From NCBI RefSeq assembly GCF_024584805.1, contig NZ_CP075715.1, positions 7,101,526 to 7,165,525 on the forward strand: 64,000 nucleotides of DNA, given 5' to 3'. Source of the DNA: Streptomyces sp. FIT100 (GTDB lineage Bacteria; Actinomycetota; Actinomycetes; Streptomycetales; Streptomycetaceae). The notes under the pieces are model-generated. The model saw nothing but the letters and a program-made list of their open reading frames with translations. It was not told where the DNA came from and made no database searches. Positions 27,521 through 38,270 of the stretch are shown here, one piece after another; position 1 is the stretch's first letter; each line of letters opens with the position of its first letter. The translations under genes were made by a program, and so were the position numbers.

Positions 27521-28332
27521 AGGGGCACGCGGAGATGACGACGACCGACGAGCCGACGCGCGCTGTCGCACCTGTGCCGGACGGACGCGCCCCGGAAGCG
27601 AGGCACGAAGCGCGCGACGGGCGGGGCGACCCGGCCGGTGGCACCCCGCCCCTGACCATGCATGAGCCGGACGCGGGCATCGAGCCCGGGCGGGTGCCCG
27701 CTGCCGAGGCCGATGCCGAAGCGGGGTCCCCGGCCGCGGCCGGTCCCGCGTCCGCCCCCGCATCCCGTCCCGCGTCCGAGCCCGCAGCCGGGCGAGAGGC
27801 CGCGCCCTCGGCGCACGGCGAGCCGGCGCGCGCGGCGCGACGCGGCGGCGTGCTCGCCGGCTGCCTCGTCGCCGCCCTGCTCCTCGCGGGAGCCGGACTC
27901 CTGCTGCGCGCCCACCAGTTGGGCGACAACCCCGCCACCGCGAACCGCGCCCTGACCGACACGGTGGCCACGGCCCGGGTCACCGGCGACGTCAGCAGCG
28001 CCGTCGCCAAGGTGTTCTCGTACGCCGCCGAGGACACCGCGGTGACCCGGCAGGCGGCGCGCGAACTGCTCGCGGGAAAGGCGTCCCGCCAGTACGAGTC
28101 GCTGTTCGCGCAGGTCGAGCGCCGCGCGCCGGAGCAGCGGCTGACGCTCACCACGCGGGTCGTGCGGGCCGGGGTCACCAGCCTCGGCGCCGACCGTGCC
28201 GAGCTGCTGCTCTTCCTCGACCAGATCGCCCAGCGCAAGGGCGGGCCCGCGACCACGGCCGCCGCCCAGCTCTCCGTCACCGCCGAACTCCACGAAGGGC
28301 GCTGGCGGATCGTCGACATCACCTCCCGATAG
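27517..28332 (+). CDS. Mce-associated membrane protein with long cytoplasmic low-complexity region
   Basis: 271 residues, ATG overlapping the previous stop by 4 nt. The first ~105 residues are Ala/Pro/Glu-rich and disordered. One membrane segment (about 110-130) is followed by a Mas-type outer domain ending 'LHEGRWRIVDITSR'. Same architecture as the gene at 28940. Confidence 0.8.
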   Translation: MKGHAEMTTTDEPTRAVAPVPDGRAPEARHEARDGRGDPAGGTPPLTMHEPDAGIEPGRVPAAEADAEAGSPAAAGPASAPASRPASEPAAGREAAPSAHGEPARAARRGGVLAGCLVAALLLAGAGLLLRAHQLGDNPATANRALTDTVATARVTGDVSSAVAKVFSYAAEDTAVTRQAARELLAGKASRQYESLFAQVERRAPEQRLTLTTRVVRAGVTSLGADRAELLLFLDQIAQRKGGPATTAAAQLSVTAELHEGRWRIVDITSR

Positions 28333-28393
28333 GCACCGCGACAGGCACCGCGACAGGCACCTCCGACAGGCACTTCCGATAGGGGCGACAGCC

Positions 28394-28927
28394 ATGGCAC
28401 GACGCACGCCGAGGAACCCGCTGCTCATCGCCGCCGTGGCGCTCGCCGTCGCGGCCGCCGGCTGGGCCGGGCTGAGCGGCTGGTCCTGGTACGCGGCCGC
28501 GCACGACGACGCGGCCGCCTACGCGCACGAGCGCGACCGGGTGCTGGCCGCCGCGGAACAGGCCGTGCAGAACATGAACACGCTCGACCACCGGGACGTC
28601 GCCCGGGGACTCGACCGCTGGGAGGACTCCAGCACCGGTGACCTCCACAGACAACTCGTCGACGGACGGGGCCAGTTCGAGAAGCAGATCAAGGAGGCCA
28701 GGACGGTGACCACCGCGAAGGTGCTGTCGGGGGCGGTGTCGGAGCTCGACGAGCGGGCCGGGAGGGCGAGCGTCATGGTCGCCCTGCGGATCACGGTGAC
28801 CGCTCCGAAGGGCGAACCGGCGGCGAAGGAGAGCCGGCTCCTCGGCGAACTCACCCGGACGCCCGAGGGCTGGAAGCTCAGCGCCCTGGGCCAGGCACCG
28901 GTCGGCAACGCCCCGGCGGCAGGCTGA
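28394..28927 (+). CDS. Mce-associated membrane protein
   Basis: 177 residues from ATG 28394. Membrane segment near residues 10-30, then a Mas-type domain ending 'RTPEGWKLSALGQAPVG', clearly similar to the protein at 27035. The 61-bp gap before it contains four imperfect copies of an 11- to 12-bp CGACAGGCAC-like unit. Confidence 0.82.
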   Translation: MARRTPRNPLLIAAVALAVAAAGWAGLSGWSWYAAAHDDAAAYAHERDRVLAAAEQAVQNMNTLDHRDVARGLDRWEDSSTGDLHRQLVDGRGQFEKQIKEARTVTTAKVLSGAVSELDERAGRASVMVALRITVTAPKGEPAAKESRLLGELTRTPEGWKLSALGQAPVGNAPAAG

Positions 28928-28939
28928 GGAGGGCAGGCC

Positions 28940-29715
<776 letters not shown>

Positions 29716-29719
<4 letters not shown>

Positions 29720-31074
29720 GGCGGATCGGCGTACGGCTCGGCAGTGCGCTCACACGGCGTGCCCTCGCACGGCGTGTGTTCACACCACGTGCGCTCCCAC
29801 CGCGGGCGCTCACACGCCGACGGATCGGCGGCACGGCGGTGGCGGTGGCCGCGATGGCGGCGCTCACCGCCTCGCAGGCGCCCGGGCTGACCGGGGTGGC
29901 GGCGGAGCCGCCGGCGGACGACGCCCTGCCCGCGGGCCAGCCGGAGTGGGCCGGTCCGCCGCCGGACGACGACTCGTACCACACCGAGCTCCCTCCGCTG
30001 GTCTCGCCCGCGCCGCTCACCCGGCCCGGCGGCCCCACCCTCGGCACCGTCGCCGAACAGGCCGTGTGGGACCAGTCCGGAATCCCCGCGACCGTGCTCG
30101 CCGCCTACCGGAACGCCGAGCGGAGCATCGCCGGGAGCGACCCGGGCTGCCGGCTGCCGTGGCAGCTGCTCGCGGCCATCGGCAAGGTGGAGTCCGGTCA
30201 CGCCGGCGGCGGTCGCGTCGACGCCCACGGCACCACCCGCACCGCCATCCTCGGACCCGTCCTCGACGGCGTCAGCTTCGCCCTGATCAGCGACACCGAC
30301 GGCGGTGCCTACGACGGCAACACGGTCTACGACCGGGCCGTCGGCCCGATGCAGTTCATCCCCTCCACCTGGGCGGGCTGGGGCGCGGACGGCAACGGCG
30401 ACGGCCTCGCGAACCCCAGCAACATCTTCGACGCCGCCCTCGCCGCCGGGCACTACCTCTGCGCGGGCGACCGCAACCTGGCCGTGCAGGCCGACCTCGA
30501 CCGTGCGGTGCTCAGCTACAACCACTCGCGGACCTATCTGAACACGGTCCTGTCCTGGCTGGAGTTCTACCGCAACGGCACGCACGCGGTGCCGGACGGC
30601 ACCGGCCCCGTGCCCTCCACGCCGGGCGCGGGCGGCACCACCCCGGCGGTCCGCCCGGTCGGCGGCCGCGGCCCGTCCTCGAACGGCAACGGCGACGGCA
30701 CCTCACCCCGTCCCGGGGACGACGGCATCGTCGTCGGCCCCAAGCCGTCGCCGTCCACGAGCCCGCAGCCGACCCCCTCCGGGAGCGACCCGGCGTCGCC
30801 CACCCCGACGCCCACCGAGACCCCGACGGACCCGACGGAGTCGCCCGACCCGAGCCCCAGCACCTCGGAGCCCGAGCCCACCCCGTCCGAGCCCGAGCCG
30901 AGCCCGACCGATCCCGGCCCGACCCCGTCGGAGCCGGAGCCGACCCCCACCCCGACCCCGACCGAGCCGGATCCCACCTGCACCACCCCGGCCCCCGACC
31001 CCTCGGCCGGCGAGACCCCGTCACCCGACCCGACCGAGACACCGGGCGAGACCTGCCCCGCGCCCACTCTCTGA
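29716..31074 (+). CDS. Secreted lytic transglycosylase with Pro-rich tail
   Basis: 452 residues, ATG overlapping the previous stop by 4 nt, so it belongs to the mce operon. An arginine-rich start and a hydrophobic stretch form an export signal. The catalytic domain (about residues 120-300) has the MltB/SLT-like 'LLAAIGKVESGH' with the acid Glu, then 'VGPMQFIPSTWAGWG' and 'LSYNHS'. The last ~150 residues are Pro/Thr/Ser/Glu repeats, a wall-spanning linker. It would cut peptidoglycan, perhaps to make room for the Mce tube. Confidence 0.87.
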
Positions 31075-31091
31075 GCGCGTCGGCGAGCAGT

Positions 31092-32159
31092 TCACCCGCG
31101 GCCCGACAGCACCTCCGACAGGTCGTACCGCACCGGCTCCTCCAGCTGGGCGTACGTACAGCCGTCGGGGGTGCGGTCGGGCCGCCACCGCCGGAACTGG
31201 GCCGTGTGGCGGAAGCGGTCGCCCTCCATGTGGTCGTACGCGACCTCCACCACCCGCTCGGGCCGCAGCGCCACCCACGACAGGTCCTTCTTGCCCGACC
31301 AGCGGCTCGGCGCCCCGGGCAGCCGGGCCGTCCCGTGCGCCTCCTCGTCCGACCAGCGCGCCCACGGATGCTCCGACACATCGTCCATGCGCAGCGGCTC
31401 CAGCTCCGCCACCAGCTCCTCGCGGCGCTTCATCGAGAACGCGGCGCAGACGCCGACGTGCTGGAGCACGCCCTCGTCGTCGTACAGGCCGAGCAGCAGT
31501 GAGCCGACGACCGGCCCGCTCTTGTGGAAGCGGTAGCCGGCGACCACGACATCGGCCGTCCGCTCGTGCTTGATCTTGTACATCAGCCGGGCGTCCGGCC
31601 GGTAGGGAAGGTCGAGCGGCTTGGCGATCACCCCGTCGAGCCCGGCGCCCTCGTACCGCTCGAACCACTCGGCCGCGACCTCGGCGTCCGTCGTGGCGGG
31701 CGCCAGATGGACCGGGTCCCGCGCGCCGCCGAGCGCCTCGGCGAGCGCGGCGCGCCGGTCCGCCAGCGGGGTCTCGAGGAGCGCCTCGTCACCGAGCGCC
31801 AGCAGATCGAAGGCGACGAAACTCGCCGGGGTCGTCTCGGCGAGCATCCGCACCCGCGAGTCCGCCGGGTGGATGCGCTCCGTCAGCCTGTCGAAGTCCA
31901 GCCGCCCCTCGTACGCGATCACGATCTCGCCGTCGACGACGCAGCGCTGCGGCAGGTTGGCGCGCAGGGCCTCGACCAGCTCGGGGAAGTAGCGGGTGAG
32001 CGGCTTGCCCGTACGGCTGCCGATCACGACCTCGTCGCCGTCCCGGTGGACGATCGCGCGGAATCCGTCCCACTTGGCCTCGTACTGCATCCCGGGCGGG
32101 ATCCTCGCCACGGACTTGGCGAGCATCGGCTTCACGGGCGGCATCACCGGCAGGTCCAT
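31092..32159 (-). CDS. ligC: ATP-dependent DNA ligase, LigC type
   Basis: 355 residues from ATG 32159. The adenylation motif K-x-D-G is in 'YEAKWDGFRA' (about residue 27); 'VVDGEIV' and 'DGVIAKPLDLPYRPDARLMYKIK' follow, then a C-terminal OB-fold with 'DLSWVALRPERVVEVAYDHM'. It seals DNA breaks. Divergent from a LigD-type polymerase-domain gene with 52 bp between starts. The two functions are fused in mycobacterial LigD but separate here. Confidence 0.9.
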   Translation of the reverse strand: MDLPVMPPVKPMLAKSVARIPPGMQYEAKWDGFRAIVHRDGDEVVIGSRTGKPLTRYFPELVEALRANLPQRCVVDGEIVIAYEGRLDFDRLTERIHPADSRVRMLAETTPASFVAFDLLALGDEALLETPLADRRAALAEALGGARDPVHLAPATTDAEVAAEWFERYEGAGLDGVIAKPLDLPYRPDARLMYKIKHERTADVVVAGYRFHKSGPVVGSLLLGLYDDEGVLQHVGVCAAFSMKRREELVAELEPLRMDDVSEHPWARWSDEEAHGTARLPGAPSRWSGKKDLSWVALRPERVVEVAYDHMEGDRFRHTAQFRRWRPDRTPDGCTYAQLEEPVRYDLSEVLSGRG

Positions 32160-32211
32160 GGGGCGATTCTCCGGTATGCGCGGCCACTCGGCACGGCCTA
32201 CGCTGACGGGC

Positions 32212-33285
32212 ATGGCCGGAGCCGTGGAACTCGAAGTGGGCGAGCGGACCGTGCGCGTGTCCAACCCCGACAAGGTGTACTTCCCCGAGCACGGCTACAC
32301 CAAGATGGACATGGTCCAGTACTACCTGGCCGTCGGGGAGGGCATCACCCGGGCGCTGCGCAACCGCCCCACCACCCTGGAGCGCTACCCCGACGGGGTG
32401 ACCGGCGAGTCCTTCTTCCAGAAGCGCGCCCCCAAGTACCTGCCCGACTGGATCCCGACCGCGCACATCACCTTCCCCAGCGGCCGTTCCGCGGACGAGA
32501 TGTGCCCGACCGAGCCGGCCGCCGTGCTCTGGGCCGCCAACCTCGGCGCCGTCACCTTCCACCCCTGGCCGGTGCGGCGCGAGGACACCGACCACCCCGA
32601 CGAGCTGCGCATCGACCTCGACCCGCAGCCCGGCACGGACTACGCCGACGCCGTCCGCGCCGCCCACGAGCTGCGCGCCGTCCTGGACGAGCACGGTCTG
32701 CGCGGCTGGCCCAAGACCTCCGGCGGACGTGGTCTGCACGTCTTCGTACCGATCGAACCGCGCTGGACGTTCACCCAGGTCAGACGCGCGGCGATCGCCT
32801 GCGGCCGGGAGCTGGAGCGCCGTATGCCGGACCGGGTGACCATCAAGTGGTGGAAGGAGGAGCGCGGCGAGCGGATCTTCGTCGACTACAACCAGACCGC
32901 CCGCGACCGCACCATCGCCTCCGCCTACTCGGTCCGCCCGCGCCCCCACGCCCCGGTCTCCGCGCCGCTGCGCTGGGACGAGGTCGACGACGCCGTCCCC
33001 GAGGACTTCGACATCACGACGATGCCCGCGCGCTACGCCGAGGTCGGCGACGTCCATGCCGACATGGACGCCCGGCGCTTCAGCCTGGAGAGCCTGCTGG
33101 AGCTCGCCCGGCGGGACGAGGCGGAGCACGGGCTCGGCGATCTTCCGTATCCGCCCGAGTACCCGAAGATGCCGGGGGAGCCGAAGCGCGTCCAGCCGAG
33201 CCGCGCGAAGAAGACCGCGAAGCCGGAGAAGCCCGAGCCGGCCGCGAAGCCGGAGAAGTCCGAGCCGGCCGAGAAGCCCGAATGA
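32212..33285 (+). CDS. LigD-type DNA polymerase/primase domain protein
   Basis: 357 residues from ATG 32212. It is a stand-alone LigD polymerase domain: 'VSNPDKVYFPEHGYTKMDMV', metal-binding 'RIDLDPQPGT' (about residue 136), 'SGGRGLHVFVP' and 'FVDYNQTARDRTIASAYSVR'. It adds nucleotides during end joining. The last 35 residues are a Lys/Pro/Glu repeat. Divergent from ligC. Confidence 0.92.
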   Translation: MAGAVELEVGERTVRVSNPDKVYFPEHGYTKMDMVQYYLAVGEGITRALRNRPTTLERYPDGVTGESFFQKRAPKYLPDWIPTAHITFPSGRSADEMCPTEPAAVLWAANLGAVTFHPWPVRREDTDHPDELRIDLDPQPGTDYADAVRAAHELRAVLDEHGLRGWPKTSGGRGLHVFVPIEPRWTFTQVRRAAIACGRELERRMPDRVTIKWWKEERGERIFVDYNQTARDRTIASAYSVRPRPHAPVSAPLRWDEVDDAVPEDFDITTMPARYAEVGDVHADMDARRFSLESLLELARRDEAEHGLGDLPYPPEYPKMPGEPKRVQPSRAKKTAKPEKPEPAAKPEKSEPAEKPE

Positions 33286-33289
33286 CGTC

Positions 33290-33315
33290 GGCCCCCTCCC
33301 GTGGGGAAGGGGGCC
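33290..33315. terminator. Strong bidirectional hairpin terminator
   Basis: GGCCCCCT and AGGGGGCC form a perfect 8-bp stem around a 10-base loop, placed between the stop of the polymerase-domain gene and the convergent stop at 33340. Confidence 0.75.
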
Positions 33316-33339
33316 GGCGCGCTCACAGCCGTCGGAGCG

Positions 33340-35571
33340 CTACAGCTCCTTGATCCGGATGTTGCGGTACGAGATCACATCCGTCGTGCCGTGCACCTGG
33401 AGGCCGATGTACCCCTGCGCGTACCGGCGCCCGTCCGTGCCCGGGTCGTCGGCGCGCGGCGGGACGAACTCCTGGCCGCCGGTGTTGTCGAACTCGTTGA
33501 TCAGGACACCGTTGCGGTAGACCGCGTAGTGCTGGCCGACCACGCGGATCTCGTAGTCGTTCCAGGTGCCCTTGGGGGTGACTCCGGCGCCGCCGAGGCC
33601 GACGCGGTCGAAGCCGTAGACCGAGCCCGTCTTGTACATGTCGCCGTCGGGCCGGTCCAGGACCTGCACCTCGTGGCCGTACTTGATGGCGACCCACTCG
33701 GGCCGGGACTCCTCCGGGTTGTCGTGGACGTTCGGGAAGCGGACGAAGACCCCGCTGTTGGCGTTCCCGGTGCCCGGGGCGTCGTCCCGCCACTGGAGCT
33801 TCAGCGAGAAGTCGCCGTACTGCCGCTGCGGGAACCAGAGCATGCCGAGGCCGCCCTTGGTGGTGCCGCTCGTCATCGACCCGTCGGCGTTGAGACCGAA
33901 CGAACCGCCGCCCACGTGCTGCCACTTGGCGAACGACGCGGACGTACCGTCGAACAGATCGCGGTAGCCGCTGGTCTGGCCCGGCTTGCCGATGCCGGAC
34001 TGCCTGGCCGCCTTGTAGATCTTCTTGTGCTCGCGCTGGTCGATGACGCCGTCCGCGAGCAGCTGGTCCAGCACCTTGTCGACGTGCTTGAGGAAGAGCG
34101 CGTGGGACGTCCAGTCCCGCTCGTCCTCGATCAGCTCGTTGATGGTGCAGCGGCTGCGGGTGACCCGGTTCGGCACGCCCGTGTCGACCGTGCCGACGAT
34201 GACGGTCAGCCGCTCGTCGTACTCGGGGCAGTTGGGCGCCGGGACGCCGCCGCCCTCCGCGACGGTGAAGGACACCTCCTTCGCCTCGGAGGTGTTGCCG
34301 GCCTTGTCGGTGGCCCGGTGGAGCACGGTGTGGAAGCCGACCCGGTCGACGATCACCGGTGCGGTGTACGCGAGATAGGGGCCGCCGTCGAGCGAGTACT
34401 CGACCTTGTCGACGCCCGAGTCCGCGTCGGTCGCCGTGACGGTGACCGTGGCACTGGTGATGAACGCGCCGTCCGCGTTCTTGTCCCCGGTCACCGCCGC
34501 CGATGTCACCGGCGGAGTCCTGTCCTGCGTCGGCGGGGCGACGACCTCGAAGTCCACCGACTTCTCCGCCGCCGCGTTGCCCGCCTTGTCGGTGGCGCGG
34601 TAGCGGACCTTGTGGGTGCCGACCTCGTGGACCATGACCGGGGCGGTGTAGGGCTGCCAGGCGCCGTCCGCCCCGAGCGCGTACTCGATCGTGTTGACGC
34701 CCGAGCCGGTGTCGGACGCGGTGACGGTGACCGTCGCCATCCCCAGGTACCTGCCCTGGTCGTCCTTCTCGCCGCTCACGGTCGCCGATGTCTCCGGCGC
34801 GGTCGTGTCGTCCGTCGGCGGGGCGACGACCTCGAAGTCCACCGACTTCTCCGCCGCCGCGTTGCCCGCCTTGTCGGTGGCGCGGTAGCGGACCTTGTGG
34901 GTGCCGACCTCGTGGACCATGACCGGGGCGGTGTAGGGCTGCCAGGCGCCGTCCGCCCCGAGCGCGTACTCGACCTTGTCCACGCCCGAACCGGCGTCCG
35001 TCGCCGACACGGTCACCGTGGCATGGCCGATGTACGCGCCGTCCGCGTCCTTCTCGCCCTCGACCTTCGCGGAGGTCTCGGGCGCGGCGGTGTCCTCGCC
35101 GCCCCCGCCCTCGGTCACCGTGAGGATGCCCTGCATCTGGCCGTGGCCGGGGATCGTGCAGTGGAAGAGGTAGCGGCCCGGTGTGAGGGTGACCTCCACC
35201 GAGTGCTTCCCGCCCTGGTCGTCGTTGGGATTGGCCAGGATGTTCAGCGGGACGTCGTGGTTGTACTCGGGATCGGAGGCGTCGAACGTCAGCGTGTGCG
35301 GCATGCCGGTGGTGTTGCCGGTCGCCGTGCTGTTCTCGAAGACGATCGTCGTCGGACCCGCCACCGCCGTGGTCGGGAACGTCAGATAGCGGTCGATCGC
35401 ATCGCCCGCCGTCCAGTTGAGCACCTGCGCCGCGGCGGTGCCGGCCGCGCCGGACGCCTCCCGGTCGTCGGTGCGCCCGTAGGCGACCGTCGAGGTCAGC
35501 CCCAGGACCATCACCAGCGCACCGAGCAGGGCCGTCCACAAGCGGAGTTGTCTGTGCCGTACGTGCCTCAC
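33340..35571 (-). CDS. Secreted cupredoxin / Ig-like repeat / DUF1080 protein
   Basis: 743 residues. The GTG start at 35571 overlaps the stop of the previous gene, so the pair is coupled. An export signal is followed by a cupredoxin domain (about residues 45-140) with type-1 copper ligands visible: His in 'MPHTLTF', and Cys, His and Met in 'FHCTIPGHGQMQG'. Three Ig-like (OmpL47/FIVAR-like) repeats of about 95 residues come next, two of them identical at the DNA level over 161 bp. The C-terminal ~200 residues are a DUF1080 (3-keto-disaccharide hydrolase type, LamG-like) domain. It probably works outside the cell on sugars, possibly with electron transfer. Confidence 0.85.
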   Translation of the reverse strand: MRHVRHRQLRLWTALLGALVMVLGLTSTVAYGRTDDREASGAAGTAAAQVLNWTAGDAIDRYLTFPTTAVAGPTTIVFENSTATGNTTGMPHTLTFDASDPEYNHDVPLNILANPNDDQGGKHSVEVTLTPGRYLFHCTIPGHGQMQGILTVTEGGGGEDTAAPETSAKVEGEKDADGAYIGHATVTVSATDAGSGVDKVEYALGADGAWQPYTAPVMVHEVGTHKVRYRATDKAGNAAAEKSVDFEVVAPPTDDTTAPETSATVSGEKDDQGRYLGMATVTVTASDTGSGVNTIEYALGADGAWQPYTAPVMVHEVGTHKVRYRATDKAGNAAAEKSVDFEVVAPPTQDRTPPVTSAAVTGDKNADGAFITSATVTVTATDADSGVDKVEYSLDGGPYLAYTAPVIVDRVGFHTVLHRATDKAGNTSEAKEVSFTVAEGGGVPAPNCPEYDERLTVIVGTVDTGVPNRVTRSRCTINELIEDERDWTSHALFLKHVDKVLDQLLADGVIDQREHKKIYKAARQSGIGKPGQTSGYRDLFDGTSASFAKWQHVGGGSFGLNADGSMTSGTTKGGLGMLWFPQRQYGDFSLKLQWRDDAPGTGNANSGVFVRFPNVHDNPEESRPEWVAIKYGHEVQVLDRPDGDMYKTGSVYGFDRVGLGGAGVTPKGTWNDYEIRVVGQHYAVYRNGVLINEFDNTGGQEFVPPRADDPGTDGRRYAQGYIGLQVHGTTDVISYRNIRIKEL
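34528..34973. repeat. 161-bp perfect direct repeat inside the cupredoxin/DUF1080 gene
   Basis: 34528-34688 and 34813-34973 are identical, offset by 285 bp (95 codons), covering parts of two Ig-like domains. The third copy is diverged, so this is a recent duplication or gene conversion. Confidence 0.9.
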
Positions 35572-38078
35572 TGCGCCGCCCTCCTTGCGAGCTCGTCGGC
35601 GGCTGGGGTGGCCTCGCCGCCCTTGTACGTCACGCGCCACAGCGCGGACTTGGAGTCGGAGGTGAAGAAGCCGCGCCCGTAGTCCAGGACGTAGAGCGAA
35701 CCGTCCGGCGCGAACTTCCAGTCCATCAGGTTGCGGATGCCGTCGGCGCCCACCGGGATGATCTTCTTCAACGACTCGGCGTGGACCGGGATCCCGCCCT
35801 TGCCGACGGTCTTCGGGTCGGTCAGCACCGCGTGGCGGGGCTGGTCGCCGTCGTAGAAGTCGCCGACGAACCACTTGCCGTCCCAGTACGCCGGCCACGC
35901 CACCGCGGGGTCGCTCGCCGCGCCGCCGGAGCGGTACACCGGGCCGTTCATCGTGGCCTGGCCGCCGCCCTTGAGCCACGGCAGCAGCAGCTTCTGCTCC
36001 TCCGCCTTGTAGCTGGGGATGCCGGCCGCGTCGCGCGGATAGTCGGGGCCGCCGCCCTGCGGCGAGTACCAGATCGTGTTGGCGGTGACGGGCGGCAGGT
36101 TCACCAGGCCGTCGTTGTTCGGGGACTCGTTCTTCGGCGCGTCGCAGTCGTACCAGCCGAGCGGCTTGGTCGGGTCGGGCAGATTGCGGTCGCGGTAGGG
36201 CTGCTTGTTGCCCATGCAGTACGGCCAGCCGTGGTTGCCCGGCTTGGTGATGGCGGCGAAGGTGTCGTACTTCGCCGGGCCCCAGGTGGTCGACGGCGCA
36301 CCGGCGTCCGGGCCGACCCAGCCCGCGTAGAGGATGTCCGTGGTCTTGTCGACGAAGATGCGCGCGGGGTTGCGCACACCCATCACGTAGATCTCGCCGC
36401 GGGTCTTGCCGCCGCCCTCGTCCGGCTCCTCGCCGGTGAAGAGGTTCCCCTCGGGGAGCGTGTACGTGCCGTCGTCCTCGGGGTGGATGCGCAGGATCTT
36501 GCCGTTGAGGTTGTTGGTGTTGCCCGCGGTGCGCCGCGCGTCCGCGAACGAGACGCCCTTGAAGGCCGGCTCCGGGTTGTTTCCGGAGTAACCGTCGCTG
36601 AAGCGGGAGGAGTTGTTGTCACCGGTCGCGATGTAGAGATTGCCCTTCGTGTCGAAGGCCATCCCGCCGCCCGCGTGGCAGCAGCTGTGGATCTGCACCG
36701 GCCACTTCAGCAGCACCTTCTCGCTCGCCAGATCCAGCTTGTTGGTGGCAAGATCCAGTGTGAAGCGGGAGACATAGCGTTCGGCCATATGCGTGTCGCG
36801 GTTGATCCGCGAGTGGGGTGTGTAGTGCAAATACACCCAGCCGTTGGTCATGAAGTCGGGGTCGAGTTCGATGCCGAGCAGGCCCTCCTCGACCTTGATC
36901 AGCTCGTCGCCGCCGCCCTTGTTGCCGAAGACCGTGAGCGCGCCCGCGGCCGTCACCTTCTTCGTCTTCGGGTCGTAGACGTGGATCTCGCCCTTGCCCT
37001 TGCCGATGTCCGGGTTGTTCCAGTCGGTGATCACCGGCTGGGAGGAGTCGGCGCCGCCGCGGCCGATGTAGAGGATCCGCCCGTCGGGGGCGGCGACCAG
37101 GCCGTGCGGCTCGCCGATCTGGTCGTTCCGGCCGGGCTGGTTGGGCTGTGTGACCCGCTCCGCCGTGTAGTTGGCGGTGATGGTGGCCTTGCAGTCGGCC
37201 CGCGAGATCCGGGTCGTCCAGGCCAGTGCGCCGCGCAGATGGTCGCGGAAGTCGGTCTCGGAGTACGAGTCGACCGTGCCGCCCATGCCGGTGTAGAAGG
37301 AGCGGCCGCCGTCGTAGTCTCGGCACCAGGAGACCGGGTGGTCCCAGCCGTTGGCGCCCTGGCCCGGCTGGTAGGAGTTCTCCTTGACCCGGGCCACCGT
37401 GTGGACCGAACCGGACGGGTTCACCGCCCAGTTGAACCACTTGTCGGGCCGCTTCCAGTTGAGCGGAAGGCTCTTCGTGGCGGGGTGCTGCCGGTCGCCG
37501 ATCTCGACGACCGCGCGCTGCGCCGTCGCCGGGGAGGTCGTGGGCCGGGCGCCGACCAGTCCGGTGAACCAGTCCGAGTACGGCTCCGTACGGGCCGCGT
37601 CATGGACGCCGACGAACCCGCCGCCGGCCTCCATGTACGCCTCCAGGCCCGCCTCCTGCTCCGGATCGAGCACATCGCCGCCGCCGGTCAGGAAGACCAC
37701 GGCGTTGTACCGTCCGAGCTTCTTGGCGTTGGTGAAGACGGAGGCGTCGTCGGTGGCCTCGGTGCGGAACCGGCCGGCGGCCGGACCCGAGAGCCCGATC
37801 TGCTCGATCGCCGCGATCCCGGCGTCGACGGTCGGCGACTCCTCGGCGGCCGAGGCGTGGAAGACCAGCACCCGTACGTTCGCGCCGCCGGGCGGTGACG
37901 GCAGGGACAACGTTGTCCGGACTGTCCCGGGACTCGACTGCACGCCGCTCTGCACTCCCGGATCGGGCCGCGCCATGGCCGCGTTCCCGCCGAGCAGCGA
38001 CGCGCCGAGCGCCCCCGTGAGCAGGACGGCGGCCGTGGCGCGCCGCCGTCTCGACCGGTGATGTGGTGCGCGGTGCAT
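35568..38078 (-). CDS. Secreted ThuA-like plus PQQ-type sugar dehydrogenase protein
   Basis: 836 residues from ATG 38078. After a signal peptide the first ~250 residues form a ThuA-like domain ('VRVLVFHASA', 'GFVGVHDAART', 'FYTGMGGT'). The rest is a six-bladed glucose/sorbosone dehydrogenase propeller ('EPHGLVAAPDGRILYIGRGG', 'EEGLLGIELDPDF', 'SCCHAGGGMAFD', 'NHGWPYCMG', 'SLYVLDYG'). It may oxidise extracellular sugars and pass electrons to the coupled cupredoxin protein. That pairing is inference from gene coupling. Confidence 0.87.
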   Translation of the reverse strand: MHRAPHHRSRRRRATAAVLLTGALGASLLGGNAAMARPDPGVQSGVQSSPGTVRTTLSLPSPPGGANVRVLVFHASAAEESPTVDAGIAAIEQIGLSGPAAGRFRTEATDDASVFTNAKKLGRYNAVVFLTGGGDVLDPEQEAGLEAYMEAGGGFVGVHDAARTEPYSDWFTGLVGARPTTSPATAQRAVVEIGDRQHPATKSLPLNWKRPDKWFNWAVNPSGSVHTVARVKENSYQPGQGANGWDHPVSWCRDYDGGRSFYTGMGGTVDSYSETDFRDHLRGALAWTTRISRADCKATITANYTAERVTQPNQPGRNDQIGEPHGLVAAPDGRILYIGRGGADSSQPVITDWNNPDIGKGKGEIHVYDPKTKKVTAAGALTVFGNKGGGDELIKVEEGLLGIELDPDFMTNGWVYLHYTPHSRINRDTHMAERYVSRFTLDLATNKLDLASEKVLLKWPVQIHSCCHAGGGMAFDTKGNLYIATGDNNSSRFSDGYSGNNPEPAFKGVSFADARRTAGNTNNLNGKILRIHPEDDGTYTLPEGNLFTGEEPDEGGGKTRGEIYVMGVRNPARIFVDKTTDILYAGWVGPDAGAPSTTWGPAKYDTFAAITKPGNHGWPYCMGNKQPYRDRNLPDPTKPLGWYDCDAPKNESPNNDGLVNLPPVTANTIWYSPQGGGPDYPRDAAGIPSYKAEEQKLLLPWLKGGGQATMNGPVYRSGGAASDPAVAWPAYWDGKWFVGDFYDGDQPRHAVLTDPKTVGKGGIPVHAESLKKIIPVGADGIRNLMDWKFAPDGSLYVLDYGRGFFTSDSKSALWRVTYKGGEATPAADELARRAAQ

Positions 38079-38270
38079 ATGTTCACCCACCCCTCATTGG
38101 TCACAGCAACAGGCGTGAAGCTAGACCTCTTTCGGTGCGTCGCCAATAGGTATGACCGCAATCCGACGAACTTTGTCCTGGGTGTGGAGAAACGAAGATC
38201 ACCCGGCTACCGTGTGCCGCCCGGCCTGATTTCCGCCCGGCCAATGTCCGATCGGTACTGGGGAGTTCAC

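Noticed and set aside
25651..28428. 925-codon minus-strand open frame across mceF and the following genes
   Set aside because: Very high GC keeps the antisense frame open; composition is Arg/Gly/Ala-rich with no family resemblance, and the plus strand holds clear Mce and Mce-associated proteins.
33323..35539. 738-codon minus-strand frame overlapping the cupredoxin/DUF1080 gene
   Set aside because: It lies in a different frame of the same strand and is Arg/Gly/His-rich without domains; the cupredoxin and DUF1080 motifs are in the other frame.
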